Assembly (NCBI GenBank): GCA_043739385.1
Contig: JAYUED010000180.1
Location: 1 to 64,000, forward strand
From: Defluviibacillus sp043739385
Lineage (GTDB): Bacteria > Pseudomonadota > Gammaproteobacteria > Burkholderiales > Burkholderiaceae_C
Length of the DNA stretch: 64,000 nucleotides
Direction of reading: 5' to 3'
This document shows, piece after piece, positions 8,235 to 16,520 of the stretch (positions within the stretch are counted from its first letter, which is position 1; the number at the start of each line of letters is the position of its first letter). A program made the position numbers and the translations under genes. A model generated the notes under the pieces. That model was not told where the DNA came from, did not search any database, and saw only the letters and a program-made list of their open reading frames with translations.

Positions 8235-9428
8235 TTACGCGTGTGAAACTACAGGTACTTGCGTCGCGGGTGGCGTGTTGCGGCTGCGCTCACAGCGCAC
8301 GAGGCCGTCGATCATCACCATGCCGATGCCAGGCAAATCGCCTAATTGCACGCTGTCAAGCAAATCGCGACCGGCGGAGTGTTGGGCTTTGTCCATGAAA
8401 ACAAAGTCGGCCGCACGGCCCACCTCGATCAGGCCGCAGTTCAAATTGCGGATGCGTGCCGTGTTGCCAGTGGCAAAGCAAAACACCAGTTCTGCAGGGA
8501 TGTTTCCCAAACTCGACAGCAGCGCCACCATGCGCAACATGCCCAGGGGTTGCACGCCTGAGCCTGCTGGGCCGTCGGTGCCCAAAATCACCCGATGTGG
8601 GCATTTGAGCTGCAGCGCTGCCTGCGCAGCGGCGATGGCAACACGCTCGTTTCCGTTATGGACGATCTCAATGGCACGGGACGATTTCTCACACAGCTCA
8701 CAAACATGTGCTTCTGAGAGTGAAGTGTGGCCACCGTTAATGTGGCCTATCACATCGGCATCAGCTTCTAAAACTACGTCTTTATCGATCAACCCTGATC
8801 CGGGGATGGACGGGCCACCAGTGTGGATGGTGCTTTGTATGCCGTATTTGCGTGCCCAGGCCACCATTTCTTTGGCTTCATAACCGGCTTTCACCGAGCC
8901 TAGGCCTACTTCGCCCAACAGCGTGACGCCGGCATCGGCCAAGTCTTTGAAGTCTTGCTCCACCATGCCTTTTTCGATAATGGGTGCGCCAGCGATGACT
9001 TTCACGCCACCAGGCCGGAAGTTGTCAAACGAACGCTGCGCGGTGATTGCTAATGCCTTAAGGCCTACGATGTCTTTAGGGCGGCCTGGCAAATGGACTT
9101 CACCAGCGGACACCATGGTGGTGACGCCACCGTTCATAGTGGACTCAATCCAGCCAATCTGATTTTGGCGTGGCGTCCAGTCGCCAAAGACCGGATGGAC
9201 ATGGCTGTCAATCAGGCCAGGAGCAACACAGGTCTGGCGTACATCAATAACGGTACGGGCCTCGGAAATATCGCAGTCTTTTTCACGCCCTACGGCGACG
9301 ATCAAGCCATCCATGACAACGACAGTGTCAGCATCCAAAATCGGCTGATCAATGTCGCCTGAGAGCAGCAAGCCAATGTTTTTTAGGACGACTTTGCCGG
9401 ATTTTCCGCTGCTGACTGCTTCTGCCAT
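8235..9428 (-). CDS. enamidase-type amidohydrolase (nicotinate pathway)
   Basis: A 397-residue amidohydrolase closely resembling enamidase of Eubacterium barkeri, which opens 1,4,5,6-tetrahydro-6-oxonicotinate to 2-formylglutarate and ammonia. Metal-site signatures are DSHVHP (H76, H78), IHTGG (H202), GHINGGH (H229) and GTDGPAG (D285). The stretch VFGDWTPRQNQ after the HxH motif is characteristic of the enamidase branch as I remember it. The gene is last in the leftward operon fpr-tetR-ena, 40 bases after the regulator. The genes for making its substrate (NicAB and 6-hydroxynicotinate reductase) are on the divergent operon, which strongly supports this role over a generic dihydroorotase-like one. 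Confidence 0.85.
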   Translation of the reverse strand: MAEAVSSGKSGKVVLKNIGLLLSGDIDQPILDADTVVVMDGLIVAVGREKDCDISEARTVIDVRQTCVAPGLIDSHVHPVFGDWTPRQNQIGWIESTMNGGVTTMVSAGEVHLPGRPKDIVGLKALAITAQRSFDNFRPGGVKVIAGAPIIEKGMVEQDFKDLADAGVTLLGEVGLGSVKAGYEAKEMVAWARKYGIQSTIHTGGPSIPGSGLIDKDVVLEADADVIGHINGGHTSLSEAHVCELCEKSSRAIEIVHNGNERVAIAAAQAALQLKCPHRVILGTDGPAGSGVQPLGMLRMVALLSSLGNIPAELVFCFATGNTARIRNLNCGLIEVGRAADFVFMDKAQHSAGRDLLDSVQLGDLPGIGMVMIDGLVRCERSRNTPPATQVPVVSHA

Positions 9429-9468
9429 GGGGTGACTTTCAGAAAGTTGAAAAGATTTAAAGGGTTAA

Positions 9469-10170
9469 TTAAACCGCTACGGTGCGCAACACCGCATCCA
9501 TCACAAACGCCTCCCAATGCGCAAGCGCGTCTGGTGCCTCCATGTTTTCACCTAAAAAGGCGGACAGGGTGTAGCGGTTAGAGAGGTAAAAATACCCCAT
9601 CGACGCGATCAATAAGTAAACATCACGTGCCTGTAAGTCGGTGCGAAACAGCTTTTGAGCTGTTCCACTGACCAAAATTTGCCCGATGACGGAAATAGCT
9701 GGAGAGGAGTAGTCTTTGGCACGTAAGCTTTTGGCAATGTGTTTGCCCTTGTGCATGTTTTCGGTGTTCAGCAGGGTGATGAATTCGGGGTTTTTACAGT
9801 AATACGAAATTACAAAACGGATGACCAACTTCAGTGCGGCTACCGGCTGCGTTACGTCCAAGGTGAGCTTGGATTCTGCCTCGTTCATCCGGCGGTAAGT
9901 GTCCTCAAGAACCTCTATATACAAGCCTTCTTTGCTACCAAAATAGTAGTAAATCATACGGTCATATGAGTTCGCTGCCGCCGAGATTTGGCCCACGCTA
10001 CCGCCTGCATACCCGTGCTTAGCAAAGATTTTGGTGGCAGCACGCAGAATGTTGTCCCGCGTGGCCTGAGCGCCCTGTTCGCGTATCCCGGGTTTAGCAG
10101 GTTTGCCTGGCTGGGCGCCCGACGACGCGGCAACCACTGGAAGACGCTTTGGCTTGGCGACGCTGGGCAT
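9469..10170 (-). CDS. TetR family transcriptional regulator
   Basis: A 233-residue TetR regulator. After a basic, Pro/Ala-rich leader of about 35 residues comes the DNA-binding part: TRDNILRAATKIFAKHGYAG, then the helix-turn-helix around VGQISAAANSYDRMIYYYFGSKEGLY. The C-terminal ligand domain is of TetR_C type. The start at 10170 lies 13 bases after the ferredoxin reductase stop; a longer frame reaching inside that gene was rejected. Placed in the middle of the nicotinate locus it probably represses the divergent operons in the way NicS-type TetR proteins do, with a pathway intermediate as inducer. This is inferred from position. Confidence 0.85.
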   Translation of the reverse strand: MPSVAKPKRLPVVAASSGAQPGKPAKPGIREQGAQATRDNILRAATKIFAKHGYAGGSVGQISAAANSYDRMIYYYFGSKEGLYIEVLEDTYRRMNEAESKLTLDVTQPVAALKLVIRFVISYYCKNPEFITLLNTENMHKGKHIAKSLRAKDYSSPAISVIGQILVSGTAQKLFRTDLQARDVYLLIASMGYFYLSNRYTLSAFLGENMEAPDALAHWEAFVMDAVLRTVAV

Positions 10171-10183
10171 GGTCAAAAACCGT

Positions 10184-10960
10184 TTACTGCTCGGCAAACG
10201 CCCGCTCAATCACAAAATCTCCGGGGCGTGTGGTATTGCCTTCTTTAAAGCCACTTTGCTCCAGGCTGTGTTTCAGGTCCCGCAGCATGGCGGGGCTGCC
10301 GCAGATCATGGCGCGGTCGATAGCGGGGTCGAGGTCAGGCAAGCCCAAATCTTTGGCGAGCTGGCCGTTTTCAATGATGTCGGTAATGCGCCCCATGGTG
10401 TGGAAGGCTTCACGTGTGACGGTGGGGTAGTAGCGCAATTGCTTGCTAATCATCTCTCCCAAAATTTCATGCTGAGGCAAATGCTCGGTCAACAGGTCGT
10501 GGTAGGCCAGCTCTTCAACTTGGCGCACACCGTGTACCAGAATGACTTCTTCAAATTTTTCATAGGTGGCCGGGTCACGGATCACGCTCATGAAGGGCGC
10601 TAGGCCGGTGCCGGTGGAAAACATGAACAGGCGTTTGCCGGGCAGCAGGTAGTCAATCAGCAGCGTGCCTGTGGGTTTGCGACCCACCACGATGCTGTCA
10701 CCGACCTGAATGTGCTGTAAGCGTGACGTTAATGGGCCGTCCGGCACCTTGATGCTCAAAAATTCAAGGTGCTCTTCATAGTTTGCGCTGACGATACTGT
10801 AGGCGCGCAGCAGGGGCTTACCGGTTTCGTTACGCAGGCCAATCATGGTGAAGTGGCCGTTGGAGAACCGCAGCGACGGGTCGCGCGTGGTTGTGAACGT
10901 GAACAGCTTGTCAGTCCAGTGATGCACGCTCAGCACGCGCTCGTCATTAAATGCACTCAT
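10184..10960 (-). CDS. fpr: ferredoxin-NADP reductase
   Basis: A bacterial ferredoxin/flavodoxin-NADP reductase of 258 residues. The FAD site shows as RAYSIVSA near residue 52 and the NADP domain as STGTGLAPFMS near residue 115. CGSPAMLRDL and the terminal FVIERAF are characteristic of the proteobacterial Fpr subclass. It exchanges electrons between NADPH and ferredoxin. It is first in the leftward operon with the TetR and enamidase genes, facing the 6-hydroxynicotinate reductase gene. Because the E. barkeri reductase is ferredoxin dependent, this Fpr probably supplies reduced ferredoxin to it. No ferredoxin gene was found in the locus. Confidence 0.9.
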   Translation of the reverse strand: MSAFNDERVLSVHHWTDKLFTFTTTRDPSLRFSNGHFTMIGLRNETGKPLLRAYSIVSANYEEHLEFLSIKVPDGPLTSRLQHIQVGDSIVVGRKPTGTLLIDYLLPGKRLFMFSTGTGLAPFMSVIRDPATYEKFEEVILVHGVRQVEELAYHDLLTEHLPQHEILGEMISKQLRYYPTVTREAFHTMGRITDIIENGQLAKDLGLPDLDPAIDRAMICGSPAMLRDLKHSLEQSGFKEGNTTRPGDFVIERAFAEQ

Positions 10961-11113
10961 GGGCAATACGAAAAGTTGGGAAAACGTGGAATATTCATGG
11001 AATATTCGCAGAATTCATGTGGATGGGATGACCAGGGCGCTTTGAACCAAGTTATTAACTGAGTTACCGAGCGAGCCCTTGCGTTAGTTCTCTATTGTCC
11101 AAGAAAGTACAGG

Positions 11114-11142
11114 TTGCTTCATGCATATGCTTATGCTAAATT
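11114..11142 (+). promoter_or_regulatory. candidate sigma70 promoter for the rightward nicotinate operon
   Basis: TTGCTT and TAAATT hexamers with a 17-base spacer, ending about 100 bases upstream of the reductase ATG. The spacer contains repeated TATGC words. Placement and spacing are good but the hexamers are imperfect. Confidence 0.4.
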
Positions 11143-11160
11143 GCGGATCAAATTTTTCAA

Positions 11161-11198
11161 TGTAGCAAATACAACATTTTAATTAAGTGTATGCTACA
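11161..11198. promoter_or_regulatory. inverted repeat TGTAGCA/TGCTACA, candidate operator
   Basis: Perfect 7-base arms (11161-11167 and 11192-11198) with an AT-rich 24-base centre, between the candidate promoter and the reductase start. A site here could block the rightward operon, and the locus-encoded TetR protein is the obvious candidate ligand. The wide spacing is larger than for most TetR sites, so it could be two half sites or chance. Confidence 0.35.
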
Positions 11199-11240
11199 CA
11201 AAACACAAAACTACTGCAAGCAAGTTGCATACGTCTCATC

Positions 11241-12857
11241 ATGACCGAACACACCAAAACCGATGGACTCCCAGGCTTGGACGGTGGTATCTCTTCTTTG
11301 GTGTTAGAGCGTACCAATCCCCGCAATGAGCGCACAACTGTCGCCAAAATAGCGTGTAACGCCTGCCCGGTGTTGTGTCAAATTTCAGAAGGCCGCTCTG
11401 GGGCCTGTGACCGCTATGCCAACGCTGATGGAATTTTGGTGCGTGTTGATCCCGTTGTGCTGCTGCGCCGCACTGTGACGGATACCAATATCAATATCGA
11501 CGCTGATACCGTGATGCCGCTCGTGCCTTTTTCATCGCCCGACGCGGCCTCTGCCAAGGACTGGAATGGCGACCTGCTACTTGCTGATGAGGTGTTCGTT
11601 ACTGGCGTGGGCAGTTCAACCACTTACCCTGACTACAAGCCTGCGCCCTTCATCGTCGCCTCAAAAGCTCAGGGCGTGGACATGGTGACGGTGGTGACGG
11701 AGGGCATATTCAGCTACTGCAGCTTCAAAATAAAAATTGACACCGACCGCTATTTAGGCCCTGAGCAAGCGAACGTGCGTTGCAAGGGCGAGGTCGTTGG
11801 CCATGTCACCACCGCAGAATACGGATCGCAAATGCTGTCGTTGGGTGGCGTTCACCACCTGACCGGGGGTAGCAAAAAAGAAGGTCGCATCGCTGTTCAG
11901 ATGATGGAAGCCCTGGGTAACAAACAGGCGGTAGAAATCACCATTGACGGTGGCTCGCAGGTGGTTATTCAGGCCGGGCGTGCCCCCATCGTTAACGGCG
12001 TGGCCGAGCAGCGAATGCGTGTGGGCTGTGGCTCCGCAGCCGTGGGTATTTTTGCCAAACAATTTTTCAGCGAAGCCGACGAGGTTGTGGTGGTGGACGA
12101 TCACATCACTGGCGTGCTGACCGAGCACCAAGCTGGGCGCTGCTTGGATATGCCGCGCTCAGGTATCCAGATGCGGGGGCGTAAATCTACGCCGGGCCGC
12201 TATTTCCAGGTTGCCAACCCTGGCACTGGTTGGGGCGGCACTGACATTGACGACCCGTTGTCCATCATCGAAGGCTGGGACGCCGACGTGGCGCGCCCGG
12301 GTCTGCGCCTGCTGATGACTTCCACGACAGGTGAACACGCAGCCTGGTATGTGCTGAACGACGCGCTAGAACCTGTGGCTATGCCTATGCCCGAAGCCGT
12401 ACAGCGCATCATCGACCGTATCGGTGAAAACTGTGAGCCTTCGTTGTGTACTGTGCTGTTTTTGGGTGGGGCAGGGGGCAGTTTGCGCGCGGGTGTCACG
12501 GATAACCCGGTGCTACTGACCCGCGCTATCAAGAAGGCGCTGGTCAATGTGACTTGTGGCGGCGCACCGGCCTATGTATGGCCAGGCGGCGGTATTACCT
12601 TAATGGTCGATGTCATGCGGATGCCCGATAAGAGCTTTGGCACTGTGCCTACGCCTGCCATCGTCGCGCCTATCGAATTCAGCATGACGCAAGCTGATTA
12701 CCAGCGCCTGGGCGGCCACGTTGACCATATACGCAGTTTGGCGCAGGTGTTGAAGAGCGGGGCATGGCACAACGACGGTGCGCCAGTTGCTCGCTTGTGG
12801 GTGCAAAACCCAGCTAATAACCCATGGCCTCTGGGTCAACCGCCGTTACTGGGTTGA
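11241..12857 (+). CDS. hnr: 6-hydroxynicotinate reductase-like iron-sulfur flavoprotein
   Basis: A 538-residue protein with an N-terminal iron-sulfur motif: C39-x2-C42-x3-C46 followed by C56 (ACNACPVLCQ, then GACDRYAN), then ILVRVDPVVLLRR. I recognise this as the family of E. barkeri 6-hydroxynicotinate reductase, which reduces 6-hydroxynicotinate to 1,4,5,6-tetrahydro-6-oxonicotinate using ferredoxin. Glycine-rich stretches in the rest of the protein (GGVHHLTGG, GTGWGGTDIDD, LGGAGGS) may bind flavin. The ATG at 11241 lacks a clear ribosome site; a GTG at 11187 would lie within the inverted repeat and was not chosen. It is the first gene of a long rightward operon. Reductive dearomatisation in a betaproteobacterium with aerobic NicAB is the striking point. 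Confidence 0.8.
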   Translation: MTEHTKTDGLPGLDGGISSLVLERTNPRNERTTVAKIACNACPVLCQISEGRSGACDRYANADGILVRVDPVVLLRRTVTDTNINIDADTVMPLVPFSSPDAASAKDWNGDLLLADEVFVTGVGSSTTYPDYKPAPFIVASKAQGVDMVTVVTEGIFSYCSFKIKIDTDRYLGPEQANVRCKGEVVGHVTTAEYGSQMLSLGGVHHLTGGSKKEGRIAVQMMEALGNKQAVEITIDGGSQVVIQAGRAPIVNGVAEQRMRVGCGSAAVGIFAKQFFSEADEVVVVDDHITGVLTEHQAGRCLDMPRSGIQMRGRKSTPGRYFQVANPGTGWGGTDIDDPLSIIEGWDADVARPGLRLLMTSTTGEHAAWYVLNDALEPVAMPMPEAVQRIIDRIGENCEPSLCTVLFLGGAGGSLRAGVTDNPVLLTRAIKKALVNVTCGGAPAYVWPGGGITLMVDVMRMPDKSFGTVPTPAIVAPIEFSMTQADYQRLGGHVDHIRSLAQVLKSGAWHNDGAPVARLWVQNPANNPWPLGQPPLLG

Positions 12858-12873
12858 ACGGCTACATCGCGCC

Positions 12874-13812
12874 ATGTCCGCTACCTGTGTACCTTTGTCT
12901 GATGGACGCTGGCATTTCCAGCATGGCCCGATTGATCTTGTGATTGGTGCTCTCGGCGATGCTGAAGCTCTGAGGCTTGCGCATGAGGCGGCATGGCTGC
13001 GGTTTCAAAAGGTATTGTCAGAACTGGTGCTGGAGCTCGCTGTATTACGCCAACCCTTGCCGATTGTCGGAAGGCTTCCTGATGCGAGCGAACGCTTTGC
13101 TGGTGGCATCGCCCAGCGCATGTGGCAGGCTTGCGCACCGTACCGCACCAGCTTCATCACGCCCATGGCGGCAGTGGCCGGGTCGGTGGCGCAAGAACTC
13201 ATCGCCTGCTATCAGCGTACTGGTATTCAACGCGCATGGATCAATAACGGCGGTGATATCGCCTTTCATTTAACGCTTGGTACAGCGTTACGTATTGGGT
13301 TGTTCGCTGATTTAGGCGCCTTCACTTCGGCGTTGAATAACCCGCTTGGCCTGCGCACCGATGCGCAATGCGAAGTATGTTTCGACCAGCCAATTCGCGG
13401 CATAGCAACCAGCGGCTGGCGAGGTCGGAGTTTCTCTCTTGGTATTGCCGACAGCGTGACCGTGATGGCTGCTACCGCAGCGCAAGCCGATGCTGCTGCT
13501 ACCGTGATCGCGAACGCAGTGAACATCGCCCATCCCGACATCGTGCGACTACCTGCCTGCGATGTCAAAGACGACAGTGACCTGGGGGCTATGCTCGTCA
13601 CTGTGGATGTGCCGCGTTTGTCACAAGCGGCTGTACGCCACGCATTGGACGCAGGGCTAAGTAAAGCACAAGCTTTGCAGCAAGCCGGGCTGATAGCATC
13701 CGCCACGCTGGTGTGTCAAGGACAATGGTGCGAGACAAACACAGGGTCATTACCATCTTCAATGCAGCTGAAATTCACTTCGCCTGCGCAAATTGGTTCA
13801 GTATTTGCTTAA
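12874..13812 (+). CDS. UPF0280 family protein (ApbE-like fold)
   Basis: A 312-residue UPF0280 protein, a family placed in the ApbE-like superfamily but without assigned function. Visible features are VPLSDGRWHFQHGPIDLVIGA at the start, a MAAVAGSVAQEL segment near residue 97, the WINNGGDIAFHL motif near residue 125 and GIATSGWRGRSFSLGIADSVTV near residue 180; the last is comparable to the conserved TSG-type motif of ApbE flavin transferases. It follows the reductase by 16 bases. ApbE proteins attach FMN covalently, so a cofactor role for the neighbouring reductase is an attractive inference. The true role is unknown. The start is the ATG at 12874; an upstream frame within the previous gene was discarded. 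Confidence 0.75.
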   Translation: MSATCVPLSDGRWHFQHGPIDLVIGALGDAEALRLAHEAAWLRFQKVLSELVLELAVLRQPLPIVGRLPDASERFAGGIAQRMWQACAPYRTSFITPMAAVAGSVAQELIACYQRTGIQRAWINNGGDIAFHLTLGTALRIGLFADLGAFTSALNNPLGLRTDAQCEVCFDQPIRGIATSGWRGRSFSLGIADSVTVMAATAAQADAAATVIANAVNIAHPDIVRLPACDVKDDSDLGAMLVTVDVPRLSQAAVRHALDAGLSKAQALQQAGLIASATLVCQGQWCETNTGSLPSSMQLKFTSPAQIGSVFA

Positions 13813-13836
13813 CTAAAAAATAACTTTTCAATCCGC

Positions 13837-14478
13837 ATGATTACTCTTCGCCGCACCTTCACCCATGTCGAAGAAATTCGCCATGAATTCGGGCCCGTCG
13901 CCACTGTGCCTCTCATTCGTGGTGCGATCGGCGTGGTGCTGACCAACCCTTTCGCAGGCCGCTATGAGCCGAACATATTGCCCATGATGGAGGCATTGCA
14001 AGACGTGGGTCTGACTATGGCACGCAAACTTTTGGCCGCCATGAACCTCCCAATGGAGCGTATGGCCAGTTACGGTAAAGGGGCCGTGATCGGCTCCGCG
14101 GGTGAGCTGGAACACGGTGCACTGTGGCATGTGCCTGGTGGGTACGCGATGCGCGAGTTATTGGGTTGGAAAGGCGACCGCAATGCTTATAAGCAGGGCC
14201 AGGGTGAAGAGAAAACAGGCCAGCCCGGTAATGCGTTGTCCATCGTGCCCTCCACCAAAAAAGTGGGCGCACCCGGCACCGCGCTCGACGTACCACTGAC
14301 GCATATCAATGCCAGCTATGTGCGCAGCCATTTCGACGCCATCGAGGTGCGTGTACCTGGTGCACCGCTTGCCGATGAGATCGTCTACATCTTGGCCATG
14401 AGTACCGGTGCCCGCATCCATGCCCGCGTAGGTGGCCTGGAGCCCTCAGGTATTGCCCGCTGGGATGGCTTGCGTTAG
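13837..14478 (+). CDS. AA_synth (PF06684) family protein, copy 1
   Basis: A 213-residue member of the 'amino acid synthesis' family, a name not based on a known reaction. Recognisable motifs are RGAIGVVLTNPFAGRYEPNI near residue 27, SYGKGAVIGSAGELEHGALWH near residue 69, VPSTKKVGAPGTALDVPL near residue 133 and SHFDAIEVR near residue 162. It is paralogous to the next gene and keeps the same motif order, but carries an extra charged segment (EEKTGQPGN) in the middle. It lies between the UPF0280 gene and the second copy in the nicotinate operon. A role in a step after 2-formylglutarate, or as a heteromer with copy 2, is possible but only inferred. Confidence 0.75.
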   Translation: MITLRRTFTHVEEIRHEFGPVATVPLIRGAIGVVLTNPFAGRYEPNILPMMEALQDVGLTMARKLLAAMNLPMERMASYGKGAVIGSAGELEHGALWHVPGGYAMRELLGWKGDRNAYKQGQGEEKTGQPGNALSIVPSTKKVGAPGTALDVPLTHINASYVRSHFDAIEVRVPGAPLADEIVYILAMSTGARIHARVGGLEPSGIARWDGLR

Positions 14479-14544
14479 GTCAACCTGCAACTTTTATACC
14501 GTCGATAACGTCCATAGCCTGTATACCGCCTCAAGGAATTCTTT

Positions 14545-15129
14545 ATGTCCGCCAGCATCCGCAAAATCATCGTCCAAGTCGATGAAGTTCATATCGAGAT
14601 GGGCCAGCCCGTCAACCCGCCCACTCGCCGCGCCCTGGCCATAGCGGTGATCGCCAACCCCTATGCAGGCCGCTACGCTGAAAACCTCGATGAGCTGATC
14701 GCCATTGGCGAAGAGCTCGGTGGTTTACTGGGCGATAAGTGCATTCAGGCCCTGGGCATTAACCCCAGCGATGCCCAAAGCTACGGCAAAGCGGCCATCG
14801 TGGGTGAGGCTGGTGAGTTGGAACATGCTGCCGCTATCTTGCACCCTAAGCTAGGTGCACCTTTGCGCAAGGCGGTTGAAAAGGGCGCGGCCTTGGTGCC
14901 GTCCGCCAAAAAAATGGGTGGCTTGGGTACAACAATCGACGTGCCACTGGGTCACAAAGACGCGGCGTTCGTGCGAAGCCATTTTGACGCTATGGAAGCC
15001 CGTGTGTCGGATGCGCCACGCGCCCATGAGATCCTTGTTGCCGTGGTTGTGACTGACAGCGGTCGCCCGCTGGCCAGAATCGGTGGCTTGCAAGTTAGCG
15101 ACATCGTGGGCCAAGATGGCCTTCGCTAG
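14545..15129 (+). CDS. AA_synth (PF06684) family protein, copy 2
   Basis: A 194-residue PF06684 protein with the same motif order as its upstream neighbour: VIANPYAGRYAENLDEL near residue 35, SYGKAAIVGEAGELEHAAAI near residue 75, LVPSAKKMGGLGTTIDVPLGHKD near residue 115 and SHFDAMEARV near residue 145. The match is clear but not close, so the two copies are old paralogues and not a recent duplication. A complex of unlike subunits would explain why both are kept. The biochemical function of the family is not known to me. A GGAATTC stretch lies before the ATG. Confidence 0.75.
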   Translation: MSASIRKIIVQVDEVHIEMGQPVNPPTRRALAIAVIANPYAGRYAENLDELIAIGEELGGLLGDKCIQALGINPSDAQSYGKAAIVGEAGELEHAAAILHPKLGAPLRKAVEKGAALVPSAKKMGGLGTTIDVPLGHKDAAFVRSHFDAMEARVSDAPRAHEILVAVVVTDSGRPLARIGGLQVSDIVGQDGLR

Positions 15130-15222
15130 CCACCACAATCGTGTTGGATTTTCTTTTTTAACGTATTGCCTTTCGCTTTTACTTTGTCTTTTACTTTTAC
15201 TTTTACCCTCAGGAGTCTCGAC

Positions 15223-16437
15223 ATGACGACGCTACGCCCCTTCTACCGCGCCACCGTAACCGCCGCACTGGCCATGCTGTCATGCGCATCTGTGACGGCA
15301 TTTGCCCAAGGCGTCATCAAGATCGGTGAAATCAACAGTTACAAAGCCCAACCTGCTTTTCTGGAACCCTACAAAAAGGGCATGGAACTGGCCGTTGAAG
15401 AGATCAATGCCGCAGGTGGTGTGAACGGTAAAAAAATCGAACTCATCACCCGTGACGACAACGCTAACCCTGGTGACGCCGTGCGCGTGGCCGAAGAGCT
15501 TATTTCACGCGAAAAAATCGACGTACTGACCGGCACATTCCTCTCCAACACCGGCTTGGCGATGACGGATTTTGCCAAGCAGAAGAAGTTTTTCTTCCTC
15601 GCCGGCGAGCCCCTCACCGACAAAATCATCTGGGGAAGCGGTAACAAATACACCTACCGCCTGCGTCCGGGCACCTACATGCAGGCTGCGATGCTGGTGC
15701 CCGAAGCCGTGAAGATGAAGAAAAAGCGCTGGGCTATCGTGTACCCCAATTACGAATATGGCCAGTCGGCTGTTGCCGCCTTCAAAACCCTGCTGAAAGC
15801 CGCTCAACCTGATGTCGAGTTTGTTGCTGAACAAGCTTCTCCATTGGGCAAACTCGATGCGGGCAGTGTTGTACAGGCGCTGGCCGATGCCAAGCCAGAT
15901 GCTATTTTCAACGTGTTGTTCGGCGCTGATCTGTCCAAGTTCGTGCGCGAAGGCAACACACGTGGCCTGTTTCAGGGTCGTGAAGTCGTCAGCGTGTTGA
16001 CTGGCGAGCCCGAGTACCTGGATGCCTTGAAAGACGAATCCCCCAACGGCTGGGTTGTCACTGGCTACCCTTGGTACGGCATCCAAACCCCGGAGCACAA
16101 AGCCTTCTTCCTTGCCTACCACGGAAAATATAAAGATTACCCTCGACTGGGCTCAGTGGTTGGTTATACAGCTATCAAGTCCATAGCGGCTGGTTTGAAG
16201 AAGGCCAAGAGCAGCGAGACGGAGAAGCTTGTTGCTGCTTTCTCTGGGTTGCAAGTTGACAGCCCTTTTGGCAAGATTACCTACCGTGCACAAGACCACC
16301 AGTCCACCATGGGCGCGTATGTGGGCAAAACCAAGAACGACGGCGGCAAGGGCGTGATGGTGGACTACAAATACTTTGATGGCGCAAATTATTTGCCCAG
16401 CGATGCAGAAGTGAAGAAGCTGCGCGCACCGGAGTAA
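15223..16437 (+). CDS. ABC transporter substrate-binding protein, branched-chain amino acid (LivJ) type
   Basis: A periplasmic binding protein of 404 residues. It has a signal peptide (about residues 1-27, hydrophobic core TAALAMLSCASVTAFA) followed by VIKIGEINSY, the usual opening of type I periplasmic binding proteins. KKGMELAVEEINAAGGVNGK is typical of the LivJ/amide-binding group. The start at 15223 has AGGAG (15211-15215) seven bases upstream; earlier in-frame codons give a phenylalanine-rich leader and were rejected. Located immediately before the permease and ATPase genes of one importer, it most likely binds nicotinate, 6-hydroxynicotinate or nicotinamide, but sequence alone does not give the ligand. 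Confidence 0.88.
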   Translation: MTTLRPFYRATVTAALAMLSCASVTAFAQGVIKIGEINSYKAQPAFLEPYKKGMELAVEEINAAGGVNGKKIELITRDDNANPGDAVRVAEELISREKIDVLTGTFLSNTGLAMTDFAKQKKFFFLAGEPLTDKIIWGSGNKYTYRLRPGTYMQAAMLVPEAVKMKKKRWAIVYPNYEYGQSAVAAFKTLLKAAQPDVEFVAEQASPLGKLDAGSVVQALADAKPDAIFNVLFGADLSKFVREGNTRGLFQGREVVSVLTGEPEYLDALKDESPNGWVVTGYPWYGIQTPEHKAFFLAYHGKYKDYPRLGSVVGYTAIKSIAAGLKKAKSSETEKLVAAFSGLQVDSPFGKITYRAQDHQSTMGAYVGKTKNDGGKGVMVDYKYFDGANYLPSDAEVKKLRAPE

Positions 16438-16520
16438 GCCTTTGCGTAAACCCTACGCAGTCTCTCCAGGCTATGGACGGGGCTGCCCCTGGGCATGACA
16501 ACAGTTCTTGAGGGAACCCC

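Noticed and set aside
11187..11240. GTG start 18 codons upstream for the 6-hydroxynicotinate reductase
   Set aside because: It would place coding sequence across the inverted repeat, the extra residues look non-conserved, and there is no ribosome site.
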